Assembly (NCBI GenBank): GCA_027596945.1
Contig: JADGJH010000365.1
Span: 1-20,146 of the forward strand
From: Physocladia obscura
Taxonomy: Eukaryota > Chytridiomycota > Chytridiomycetes > Chytridiales > Chytriomycetaceae
Direction of reading: 5' to 3'
DNA: 20,146 nucleotides
Both the position numbers and the translations under genes were made by a program. Below are positions 10,441-19,802 of this stretch, piece by piece; the first letter of the stretch is position 1, and each line of letters begins with the position of its first letter. The notes under the pieces are model-generated. The model was not told where the DNA came from. It did not search any database and was given only the letters and a program-made list of their open reading frames with translations.

Positions 10441-11457
10441 GCTATACGGAGCTACTATACAAGCTCAAATAGAGAAAACGGAATTGAGAAATTTTTTATC
10501 CTAAAACATTGTCGCTTGTGCCTTTTAGATAAACGCACCTCCGGAGAACCTTCACATTTGCCCTGGCAATGAAAGGATTCATTTTTTCAAATTTTTCAAG
10601 TTCTTTTGCATTCCCTAACCCCCTTCGCTGCGCCCCACACCGTTCCCTACCAGGAATCTACCGTCTTCGCTGTTTTTCAGAAGTGACTGTCTCTACTGCG
10701 ACTTCTAATAAAATTATTCGACTTCGAAATATGACAGAAATGGCTGCGAGAACAATAAGTAGACTCTCATTAAAAATTAGGGAAAAAAATACCTTGTGTG
10801 CACATAAAACAGCATAACAAACAATAAAGATAATTGAGCTGAAATTAAATGATAAATGGTAACTGATATTTTGATGATATTTTGGCCTAGCTTGTTATTC
10901 ACGGTTTGGAGATGCACAATCAAGACGCCTCGCCACCTCCACCATTTTTTGCCATTTTTTCATGATTTCCATCCATTTCTCAAATTATTTTTTTATGTAA
11001 AAAGCGCTGTTTTTTTTATGACGTAGGGATGAAGGAGAGGAGGATAATTTTTTTTTTTTTTTTTAATTCAGCCTATTGGACAGGAGCCGAAGCGGGTTGA
11101 CATACAAAATCGCCGAAGCCGAGCAGAAATTATCTGTCAAGTTATTACGGGATGAAGTGTATAAACAGTGAATTCGACAATCTTTCAGTCCCAGTTTCCA
11201 AATATAAATATCCCATTTGTTTTCCGTCTTTGATTAGTTTTAAAAATTTTCTCAACAGCGCAATCCAAAATTTTTGGAAACAGAGATTGGGAAAAAAAAA
11301 CAGAAAAAAAAAAAAAAAAATTCAACCAGATTAAGCTACGTAAATCTGTGTTATTTCATGTGGTTTTTTAACTCGGGTTTTCTGTAGTTTTTCCTCGTCT
11401 TGCCAAGAAGGAAGTGAAAATTTTCTGGACGGGCAATTGATTTGAAAAGGAAAAAAA
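10441..11457. other. Gene-poor region with homopolymer runs
   Basis: No full gene can be supported. Long T (11048-11064) and A (11292-11300, 11304-11320) runs lie upstream of the kinase gene. A short reverse-strand candidate first exon at 10539-10582 (MNPFIARANVKVLR then a GTGCG donor) is treated under findings. Confidence 0.5.
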
Positions 11458-11499
11458 TTGTTTGAAACAGTAGCCACCCAAAATCAAGCTAAAAAAAAA

Positions 11500-12798
11500 A
11501 TGCAACACCCGCTTGTTCTTTCCACGGAAAACGACCGAACCGAGTCTGCAAATATCCAAAGCCCACCACCGGCAAGTCCGGCAGACGCAACGGCGCCACA
11601 ACAATTTGACAACAATATAAATGCCCAATTTGCTGCATCTCCAATTCCCGAATACTTGGCCATGGTTGCTGCTGCTGCTACTCCCGATGCGAACAAACAG
11701 CAAGATTACTTTGAGTTTAATACCGTGGGGAATGGACGATGGAAAGTTACCGGTATGATTGGCGCGGGATCGTTTGGACAGGTTTTTGCGGCTGTCGATC
11801 TTGATTCTGGCGCGAATGTAGCGATAAAACGGGAATTGACAGATGGACCGCGCCAAGATTTGCGTCATGAATGTAAGACATACCTTATCTTTACCGAAAA
11901 ATATCATTAAAAATGTTCTGACAGATTCTGCGTATCAATACTTGAAACGAGTCGAAGGGTTCCCACGTATATATCATTTTGGAACCGAAGGTCCGTATAA
12001 TGTGCTGGTGATGGAACGACTTGGAAAGTCTTTGAAACAGCTGGCTCGTGAAAATCTGTCAAGAAAGATACCTCTTCGAACTATTATTCGACTTGTCCCT
12101 CAGTTTTTACGTCGACTGCAGTCGTTGCATGAAGTCGGAATTGTCTTTCGCGATGTGGTAATGGGTATTTTCCCAATAAATAAAAGTCTTGGACATTTGA
12201 TAATAATTTTTAAAAAAAATATAGAAACCAGATCAATTTTGTATTGGTCGATTCGGACAAAACATTCACGACCGACCGACGGTGTTCTTAATAGACTTTG
12301 GTCTTGCTTCGTCATATTTGGACAGTGAAGGAAAGCATATAAGCCGTTTGAAACCAGATAAAAATAAAGCAAAGACCGGATCAGCGCGATACGCGAGTCT
12401 GAATGTACACAAAGGAAAAACTCATTCACGGCGTGATGATCTCGAAAGTCTTGCTTACACACTTGTTGAGGCTGTGAAAGGGTATATGATTCGGCTGCAA
12501 AAAATATAAGTTGGCGGTAATTAAATCCTTTCCCAGGTCACTTCCCTGGGCAAACGTTACTGCAGCCTCGTCTATAGACGGATGGCGGCAAATTGGCATT
12601 TTGAAAGCTGACACATCAGTCTCCGACCTATGTGAAGGTATTCCACAAGAGTTTGGATTCTTGCTAGAGTATGCACGGGGACTGCATTTTTCCGATGCAC
12701 CAGATTATGGGATGCTTGTTGGGATGTTTGCCAAATTGATTGTAGATATAGATGAGAACTGTTTGGGATATTCTGATTTTTTTGAGTGGCGGATATGA
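11500..12798 (+). CDS. Casein kinase 1-like protein kinase, atypical catalytic loop
   Basis: Exons 11500-11872, 11925-12157, 12225-12481 and 12537-12798, with 52-67-nt GT-AG introns in phase, give 374 residues. ATG at 11500 is the first in frame; about 75 residues of Ser/Pro/Ala-rich leader precede the kinase domain. Kinase signs: Gly loop GAGSFGQVF (88-96), the ATP-anchoring Lys of AIKRE (about 110), catalytic loop FRDVKPDQF (199-207), IDFGLA (DFG at 226-228), and the CK1 hallmarks SARYASLNVHKGKTHSRRDD, LESLAYTL, GSLPW. These place it in the CK1 group rather than among ordinary Ser/Thr kinases. Two oddities: the HRD His is Phe (CK1 gamma-type proteins have Tyr), and the Asn that coordinates Mg, normally DNF or ENF, is Gln206. 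The protein ends soon after the kinase core, without the long CK1 regulatory tail. It may be a weak kinase or a scaffold; the fold assignment itself is secure. Confidence 0.9.
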
Positions 12799-12859
12799 AA
12801 GTTTTTGTTTTGTTTTTTTTTTGTGTTTTTTTGGCAAACCTTGGTCGTCAAACAAATGT

Positions 12860-13190
12860 TCTTGGAGAAGTGTTGTCATAGCTGCTGCTTCTTGAACACA
12901 GATTTTATGAAAATTCCATCTCTTGCCTCTTGCAATTTATCAAAATCAAAAAGCCAAAGAAAGTTGCGGAGATTTTAATACAGGTACTAGTTGCTGGAAC
13001 CACTCATTTATGTAGACTATGCATGTAAGGTTGCTCAAGAATCACAATATTTCATATGGAAGATGGAAATCAGTATATTGTGGTCCACATATTGGACTAG
13101 TCAAAATTTTTCTTTGGGACCATTTCAATATATTGCATTGAATGGAAAAAATCAAATATCTCTAACTCAGCTTCAATGTTTCTTGAAACA
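12860..13190 (-). pseudogene. Short decayed coding trace
   Basis: On the reverse strand, protein-like pieces TSPICGPQYTDFHLPYEIL, SNLTCIVYINEWFQQLVPVL and FDKLQEARDGIFIKSVFKK follow one another with stops and a frame change between them. A forward frame at 12991-13200 is also open but looks less protein-like. No family recognised; most likely a repeat remnant lying against the 3' end of the kinase gene. From 13200 to 13572 nothing else is supportable. Confidence 0.3.
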
Positions 13191-13572
13191 GACTAGGTAA
13201 TAGCATGTTGAAGACAAAAAAATTCAATTTATCGATGGACAATAGCATCGACAAGAACGGCTCCCTACTCTGAAAAGTGAAGAATGAAGAAGTGACATAG
13301 CAGTTTGTTTATTGCAAGAATCTGAATGTCAACTGTTTGTTGAATACTGTTTGTTCAATGTTAGGTGGTCATGCTGTTACCATAAAATTATCAGTATTTG
13401 ATAAAACGCAAAATTAAATAATACACCTTTAATTGCATTAATGAATAACTACAATTTTTTGCAACGATCCAACTTTCAATGATTACGATGAATTGTTTAC
13501 TCCGATTCGGTTGTGGTTGTTTCAGATTTTGCGGTGTGGCAAAGTTTCTGAGTGCCTTAAAAATTAAATAAA

Positions 13573-14574
13573 ATGGTGAACGCCACAGACAGCCAGAACC
13601 AAGACCATGCGTTGATTGGCCGTGCAGCCAAAATCCCTACACTCCTCGCCGTGCCCGTGGTGTCCGTCAGCCCAGTCACGCTGGATGCGCCGGGCCGCGC
13701 GGTGCCTCTCCAACTCAAGGTTTCGGCCCCGTTCGCAGCGCTGAGTTCCGACAGTTCGGCGGAATTGCTGCCAATCATTCTCTTGTCCCACGGCCACGGC
13801 CAGTCGAACTTCTTGTCTTCGCTTCACGGCTACGCGCCTCTCGCCGACTTTTGGGCTTCGCGCGGCTTCGTCGTTGTCCAGCCAACCCATCTGAATTCAA
13901 AATCCCTCAGTGTGAAATCTGCCGACGCTCCAATGTTCTGGAGGTCACGCGTTCAAGACTTGAAACTGATTCTTGACAACCTCGATGCCATTGAAGCCTT
14001 TCTTCCGCATCTCCGCGGTCGCCTCGATCGCGACAGAATTGCTGTTGCCGGCCACTCCATTGGCGGCCACACGGCCAACTTGCTATTGGGTATGCAGCTC
14101 GTTGACGAGGAAGGTATTAATGTCAATTTCTTTGAGCCGCGCATCAAGGCCGGAATTGTCCTTGCCGCCCCTGGAAATGGCGGCGACGACCTCACGCCGT
14201 TTGCGTTTGAGAAAATCAAGTTTTTCAGAAATTCTAGTTTCTCTGAAATGACCACGCCAGCCCTTGTAGTTATCGGCGACAAGGACGTTTCTCCGCACTT
14301 GACAGCCCGTGGATTTGACTGGCATGCAGATGCTTTCACCTTAAGTCCGGGCCCAAAGAGCTTGTTGACCTTGTTTGACGCTGATCATTATCTTGGAGGA
14401 ATTTCTGGGTTTGATGCTGTCGAAACAAGTGACGAAAATGTCGAACGTGCTGGCCTTGTTCAAAGATTGACTTGGGCTTATTTGCGTAGCACCCTTTATC
14501 CAGACGATCCGGCATGGACCATTGCTCGTGCTGCTTTGGATGAAACTGGACTCGGAAAAGTTGAAAGCAAATGA
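13573..14574 (+). CDS. Alpha/beta hydrolase (chlorophyllase/PAF-acetylhydrolase-like)
   Basis: A single open frame of 333 residues with no intron, starting at ATG 13573 shortly after an AT-rich leader and ending TGA. It is an esterase or lipase-type serine hydrolase. Oxyanion region LLSHGHGQS (71-78), nucleophile elbow GHSIGG with Ser162, probable acid in VVIGDKD (Asp236 or Asp238), and catalytic His272 in DADHYLGG complete the triad. The cap segment PMFWRSRVQDLKLILDNL resembles bacterial chlorophyllase-like and dienelactone-type hydrolases. No signal peptide is obvious, so it is probably cytosolic. The substrate cannot be told from sequence. The gene is visibly GC-richer than its surroundings, and every other well-supported multi-kilobase gene here has introns, so bacterial origin is possible. 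An AATAAA at 14648-14653 may be its polyadenylation signal. Confidence 0.88.
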   Translation: MVNATDSQNQDHALIGRAAKIPTLLAVPVVSVSPVTLDAPGRAVPLQLKVSAPFAALSSDSSAELLPIILLSHGHGQSNFLSSLHGYAPLADFWASRGFVVVQPTHLNSKSLSVKSADAPMFWRSRVQDLKLILDNLDAIEAFLPHLRGRLDRDRIAVAGHSIGGHTANLLLGMQLVDEEGINVNFFEPRIKAGIVLAAPGNGGDDLTPFAFEKIKFFRNSSFSEMTTPALVVIGDKDVSPHLTARGFDWHADAFTLSPGPKSLLTLFDADHYLGGISGFDAVETSDENVERAGLVQRLTWAYLRSTLYPDDPAWTIARAALDETGLGKVESK

Positions 14575-14647
14575 ATCTGCAATTTTTTTATCAAAATTTT
14601 TTTTTGTCTTTTGTAACTTGGTTCAGTTTTGGATTAGAATTTCGTAA

Positions 14648-14653
14648 AATAAA
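14648..14653 (+). terminator. Candidate polyadenylation signal of the hydrolase gene
   Basis: An AATAAA hexamer lies about 75 nt after the hydrolase stop codon, the usual distance for a eukaryotic cleavage/polyadenylation signal. In such AT-rich DNA chance occurrence is likely enough that this is only suggestive. The interval 14654-15184 shows no gene. Confidence 0.4.
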
Positions 14654-15184
14654 ATTCCAGACTTGGATTTATTCGTTCATTTGCACAAACTTTTGCATGA
14701 TATCTGAGGTGTCATTCAACAAACAATGATATCTTTCAACAGGGATTTTTGCCAATGAAATGTATCAATAACGATAGTAGTATACCTCGGGTACCAGATA
14801 ATATAGAAATTTTTTAGTGACGTTCTCACTCAAAATTCTCCAAAAGTGATTTATTTGCTGAATTTTGACAGTTTAAACCAAATCGTGAATATCTGGAGGT
14901 TGAAGTAAAATTTTGTTTCTTGGCAACTGTATTCACAATCAGACTCTAATTACAGCATTTTCAATCTAATTGCAAACTGAATTTTGCATCGTTAAACATT
15001 GATTCCGCTCAAATTCTTTCGAAGTTGTTTGTAATTCAAAACAGAACGGAATCTACTCAATACAAACTTTGATTATTAGAAAGTTCACCAAACTAAAGAA
15101 ATGAATTTTATAGCCAATTTTGAACCAAATGACGAAGCTGTACATAAATATCTTTATTTAAAGTTTAATTGTATTATCAGTTAT

Positions 15185-16091
15185 TCAAGATTTGATGGTC
15201 AGCAAGCATGTATCACAATCCAACACAACTTTCCATTTCCGCAACAAATCCATGCCAAGTATGTCCACTGCTCCATTCATTCCAACCAAGCAACACGCCT
15301 CTCTGCTTTCAGAAGGTCGGACTCATCGTTTGAAAATTGAGAGGTTGTAAATTTTCGTCGTCTGTACTCATCCTCTCTAAATTTTCCATTTTCTTTCACA
15401 ATAGGTTTTCTCATAGTTGAATCCTTGGAGCAGCGTAAGTAACTTTTGCTCTATATTTGAATCAGGGAAATGAATAAAGAAAATATAACGGATACTTACG
15501 CAATTGCACCTCCTTCCAAATTTAATCTTCCAGCAAACGATGGAATAGCTGTTCGTTCAGCACCAGAATCAACCGGCAAATCCTGTCAAAATATTCCAAA
15601 AATCGAATTTAGGTTATTAATGAGCTCACTGCGAAACATTGTCCATTCGTCACAGAATTCGTAATTTTGACATACATACACCAAAGGCGGAAGAGGTACC
15701 TGAAAGAAGTCGTTATTGACGACATGTGCGGTGATTGCAGCAATATCACTATCTTGCATTAGCATAAGTAGGTATTATTAGAAGATAATGTCCGTCAAAA
15801 TAAAAGAACTCACCGTCACTTCTTCATAGGTCGAGATTGCATTTGATTGAAGGTCACACTGCAGAAGAGTACCCAAATTTATTGGCTGGAGAACCTTATG
15901 TTCGCAAGGAGTATCCACATGAACCGAAGATTCAGAGTCACTTAATTCCACAATTCTTCCGTTTGTTAAAACACGACCAGTAATATTCTCAACGAACGGC
16001 TTGAGCCTAGCGACAGTGAATGTCACAGGAGGCGATAGGTTGCAGAGTCCATTGAAAATGCAATGACTTTTTTTTTCTTGTTTCCAGCCAT
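15185..16091 (-). CDS. Retropepsin-like aspartic protease gene or young pseudogene
   Basis: Candidate exons, read from the right: 15814-16091, 15676-15752, 15500-15582 and 15185-15448, with canonical donors (GTGAGT, GTATGT, GTAAGT). The third exon has the retropepsin active site LPVDSGAERTAIPS (Asp-Ser-Gly, as in retroelement proteases); PLPPLVY just before it fits the preceding strand. The last exon carries the second family landmark, GAVDILGMDLLRKWKVVLDC, the 'LG-D-L' helix and final strand. Exon 15814-16091 gives FTVARLKPFVENITGRVL and no recognised domain. Problems: the first exon's phase does not match the next, and a one-frame change separates MRKPIVKENGKF from the GAVDILG segment. No start codon is certain. 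Either an intron is missed or the gene carries frameshifts. No reverse transcriptase or integrase lies beside it, so it is a solo protease: a domesticated gene or a retroelement remnant. Confidence 0.55.
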
Positions 16092-16389
16092 CTAATTATT
16101 CAATGTGAACTTGAACTCAATCTGTTAGTCTTTTTTTTAGGGCTTATATTACGATACAAATTACAGCTTCTTTGACTCTTAGATATATTTTATAGCATCA
16201 CTTTCAAATTTGGTTTTGAATGATGGCGCAGGTGGCTTGTTGGTAATTATTCAAAGGAAAAGTTCGTATTAGTGTCTTAATCCTTGATGTTCAAAATTAT
16301 AATTTAAATTAACCTAAGAACGAGAATTAACGTGTGGTAAATAAAGAATACTTGAATTGCAGGCAATTTTAAGATTTAAGAATATAAAA

Positions 16390-17050
16390 GGTGTTAGTTA
16401 GGCTTGCACAAATGCAATTTTTGAAAGCAGAGGATTTCTTAACACATGTATTGGCTTTATTGACAGAACAGTTCAAGGAATTACAAGACCTGGAAAAGGG
16501 CGGCAAAGCCATGTTATAATGGCCATAAGGTGAGTGAACTGATTCTATTATAATTGCTGTTTCACTTTTTTATTCATAAAGAAAGCATGCCCTTAAATTC
16601 CAAGCAGTTACTTCTCCTGATGGTATTCCTGTTCATTTTTATGGACTGGACCCTGGGACTTGTCACAATTCATATCTTCTATTGAAAAGTAACCTTGCCA
16701 AAATACTCACACCAATATTACAGACAGAATTAACTCAATATGTGATTTATGGTGACCAAGCGTATACCATAAATTGAGTAATAATCAGTGGCTTCAACTA
16801 ACTTTTCAACAGGCAATATGAGAAATACACCTTCACCTCCATTATTGATTTCTGCATATGGTTGAAAAATAACTCCAGTAGCATTTGCAGATTTCAAAAT
16901 TTAGCTTCAGCCTCTGCTCATGATAAATGTTCAGGAAAAATTTTAAGTGCAGCAATGTCACCAATGGCAATTCACATTGAATACTCTGCAATTGGCACCA
17001 GCTCCAAGAAAAGCATATTGATCAATCATTTACTTTGCCACCCAGGCACT
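16390..17050 (+). pseudogene. Decayed PIF/Harbinger (HARBI1-like) DDE transposase
   Basis: From 16414 the frame reads GFLNTCIGFIDRTVQGITRP and, across a canonical 52-nt intron (16530-16581), RKHALKFQAVTSPDGIPVHF, YGLDPGTCHNSYLL, then YVIYGDQAYTIN. These match the DDE_Tnp_4 family: 'GFIDGT' with the first Asp (16462-16464), 'RKHALKFQ...PDG', and 'YGD.AY' with the second Asp (16754-16756). A TGA at 16775-16777 ends the frame. Later sequence in another frame, VAFADFKI-stop-LQPLL, matches the family's 'F.DFK..LK..LQP', but the third catalytic Glu (in 'VEW') cannot be found. Gly-to-Arg in the first motif plus stops and frame changes make it inactive. Inverted terminal repeats were not identified. 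Confidence 0.75.
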
Positions 17051-17101
17051 CAATAAACAGTGTGCTCAGAGTGGTAAACTCTAGAATACAGGAAGTGAGC
17101 T

Positions 17102-17551
17102 TTAAAAAGTAGTATTTAATCTCTGATTAATCAAGTCGGTATGCCTTGTTTCCCTTTGAGCCAATTCTCTCTCAACAGCTGCAGTTTGGGCCTTAGATAA
17201 TTTGAAAAGATCGAAATAGAAAAAATTTACATTTTTGCAACCAGTAAAAGCGAAACCCATACATATCAAAACGTCTTTGCGTAATTGATTATCCTCTTCA
17301 GGTTTTTGAGCAACACTAAGCTGAAAAAAATATGCTTCTGTGGCTTCTTCTTGAAATACGGAGATTAGAACTATGTTCATTGTGTATTTTCTAGTATGCA
17401 ACTTGATCGGTAGTATTATAAGTTTTGATGTCTTCATAGATTGTTCCGTGAAAACTTCAAATTTTTTCATATTATATTTTGGTGACTGACCCTTGGCATC
17501 CCATGAAATGATGTACGAAACATACGTTTCAGCCTGAAAGGCTAGCTTCAC
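17102..17551 (-). CDS. Hypothetical protein, unknown function
   Basis: An open reverse frame of about 149 codons; the first ATG inside it is at 17468-17470 (MKKFEVFTEQSMKTSKLI), giving 123 residues. Upstream codons LAFQAETYVSYIISWDAKGQ also look coding and follow an AG (AAACAG), so an upstream exon is likely. The protein is beta-strand-like in its first half, then FAFTGCKNVNFFYFDLFKLS and a charged helical end ERELAQRETRHTDLINQRL. I recognise no family. It lies tail to tail with the dead Harbinger transposase, 50 nt away. Harbinger elements carry a second (Myb/SANT-like) gene, but this sequence does not look like one. A Cys-rich reverse frame (17564-17752, CKIRCCRSAVKRRSQC) just upstream might be another exon. 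Whether it is expressed is unknown. Confidence 0.4.
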   Translation of the reverse strand: MKLAFQAETYVSYIISWDAKGQSPKYNMKKFEVFTEQSMKTSKLIILPIKLHTRKYTMNIVLISVFQEEATEAYFFQLSVAQKPEEDNQLRKDVLICMGFAFTGCKNVNFFYFDLFKLSKAQTAAVERELAQRETRHTDLINQRLNTTF

Positions 17552-17908
17552 TGTTTTTTACACCTATGACGCAGTATTTGGAAACCAAAAACAACGGTGA
17601 GTCACGTGCATTTGGCATTGGGATCTACGTTTGACCGCAGACCTACAACACCGTATTTTGCAAATACCCAGTTTGGGCTTTTTATCAGAAATTTTTTCAG
17701 TACGGAGAGTAATTTTTCTAAAATCTTCCTCTTTCTTTTGTGCACAAGGCAAACTAACAAACTAAATCTACTTAAAAACCCCAAAAAAATCATATTTACT
17801 TAATCCAGCAACACCAAATGAGAAAAAAAATACGTTCATATCAAAGTTCTGGATTCCTCTCGTCGTCTCTTTTTTTTTTTTGGCTTTTTCTTTTTTATTT
17901 CCACTAAA

Positions 17909-19519
17909 TCAACCCTTAAGAGCAGTGATTTCTGGTGGTGCTTGACCCGCAACGTTAAGAAGCGACCCTGAACTGGCGGTCCGTGCGAGGTCAATCTCCT
18001 TGGCACCGTCATGGTAGAACGCATATGCATCTTCTCCGTGACACGCAGCATCTCCAATCAACAGATCCGCTTCGCTCATTCGCAACGGCACAACAAGCCC
18101 GATACCGAACAGCAGAATTGGTGTGACAACTACGTTGACGGCAATAACGAACAGACCTCCAATAAACTGCAGGTATAGCTGGTGCCAGTTTCCAGTGATG
18201 CCACCGCCGGTGCTGAGTGCGGCGAAGGCGAGGCAGCCTTCGGTGGTGGCAAAGATTCCGGTAAGCAGACCGCCGAGGAGACCGGCGACAGCGTGTGTGT
18301 GGAAGACACCGAGCGTGTCGTCAATTTGTAAGAACCACTTAGTTTTGCCGAGAACGTTCATCGAGATCCATGGAATTGAGCCGGACGCGATGCCCATCAC
18401 AATTGCGCCCCAGCCCGCAACAAGTCCAGCGCCAGGCGTGATTACCACAAGCCCCGTAATCATACCCTGGCATGCACCAATGATCGACGGTTTTTTGAAG
18501 AAGATGATGTCCAAAACCATCCAAGTGATCAGGGACGCGGCTGTCGCAACGTTGGTGTTGAGCACAGCGACTCCGGCATCTGCTCCAGCATTGAAGGGGT
18601 CTCCACCGTTGAAGCCGTTCCATCCGAGCCAGAGAAGTCCGGCTCCCGTCAGCATGAGTGGAATGTTGTTTGGCTCAAAGTCATCACGGTCCTGCTTGAG
18701 TCGCGGTCCAATTACCCAAGCTCCAGTCTATTTTTATATTAATTAAAAATTGAAAAATTGCAGATTAGATAAGGCTATCAACTCACAAATGCTGCTGATC
18801 CTGCTGCCAAGTGAATAACATATCCTCCTGAATAATCGAGAACTCCCATTTGGAACAGCCAACCGCCGCCCCAAATACTAAAACAGTTGACAGTGTACGA
18901 GAAAGTGAGCCAAAGCGGGACGAAAATCATCCAGGCGGTGAAGTTCATACGCCCGATGAAAGAACCGGCAATAAGAACAAGCGTGATTGCAGCAAAGACG
19001 AATTGGAAATACGCCATTGTTGCCATTGGGAATGCCAAATCAGTGTTTGACGCAGGGATAATAGCTTGCCCCAAAGCACCCTGTTTGTCATTTGAAGTCA
19101 GCGGTCAATCGATTTTGAGAAGAAAATTAGGAAGACACGAACCCGAATGGAGAGCGTTGAAACGGCGCCAGGTTTGCCGAGGAAAGGCGCCCATTGCTGG
19201 CCAAAAGACATTTCATAAGCCCAGCAGACCTGGTTCCAAGAATAGACAAGACTGATTAGCGAGACAGAAAGACGGGAAGAGAAGAATATGGCATAAGGGA
19301 ATAAGAGATAATCACCCAGCACAGCAGCACGGCGGCAAAGGCGTAGAAGGCCATGAAAGCCGAGTTGACAGCCCACTTTTTCTTGACAACACCAGCGTAG
19401 AAAACCATCAGGCCGGGCACTGACTGCAGGCCAACAAAAGTGGCCGTGGTCAGCTGCCAGGCATTGTCACCCGTGTCGAGCCATGGCGTCGAAGCGTTCC
19501 AACCGTCGGACATGGACAT
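17909..19519 (-). CDS. Ammonium transporter, Amt/Mep family
   Basis: Carries ammonium across the plasma membrane for nitrogen uptake; trimeric, 11 membrane helices in the family. Exons from the right: 19316-19519, 19143-19229, 18787-19080, 17909-18727, with 59-86-nt GT-AG introns in phase, giving 467 residues, the usual length. Start: ATG 19517-19519 (MSMSDGWN; a second ATG is two codons on). Motifs: [27 protein letters not shown], the conserved Asp in DYSGGYVIH (179-187), pore His187 and His338 ([14 protein letters not shown]), and [15 protein letters not shown]. The twin-His pore is intact, so it should be functional. The C terminus, [20 protein letters not shown] followed by AYAFYHDG, is the conserved cytosolic regulatory region that couples the trimer. 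An AATAAA on the gene strand (17894-17899) begins about 10 nt after the stop. Confidence 0.96.
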
Positions 19520-19802
19520 TTTCTGTAACTTTGTTTTGTTCCAAAAATACTTCCAACGAAATGCCTTTTTCTCAACAAAATAAAAATTTTAATTTTTCTG
19601 TCGGCTTGGTGGCCCCGGAGAGATAATCGGGAAGATTCGGCTTCGCTGCCGAATAGCTGTGTGAACCCAATCGTAATGCCCAGACCCTGTTTCTCGCGTA
19701 ACATCTTGCTGAGAAAGATCAAGTTCCCGAAATCACCTCTTTTCCTTTTTCTTCTGTTCACTGAGGCGCTCAAAGGAAAAAAAAAAATTATTTTTCTGTT
19801 TC

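Noticed and set aside
11040..11330. Poly-T and poly-A runs as tails of a non-LTR retroelement
   Set aside because: No reverse transcriptase sequence or target duplication was seen beside them, and homopolymer runs are common throughout this DNA.
11368..11907. Reverse ORF of 179 codons
   Set aside because: Antisense to the first kinase exon, which has a clear Gly loop and in-phase introns.
13953..14339. Reverse ORF of 128 codons
   Set aside because: Shadow of the GC-rich hydrolase gene; its composition follows from the opposite strand.
18123..18746. Forward ORF of 207 codons
   Set aside because: It is the antisense shadow of the conserved ammonium transporter exon and lacks any family motif.
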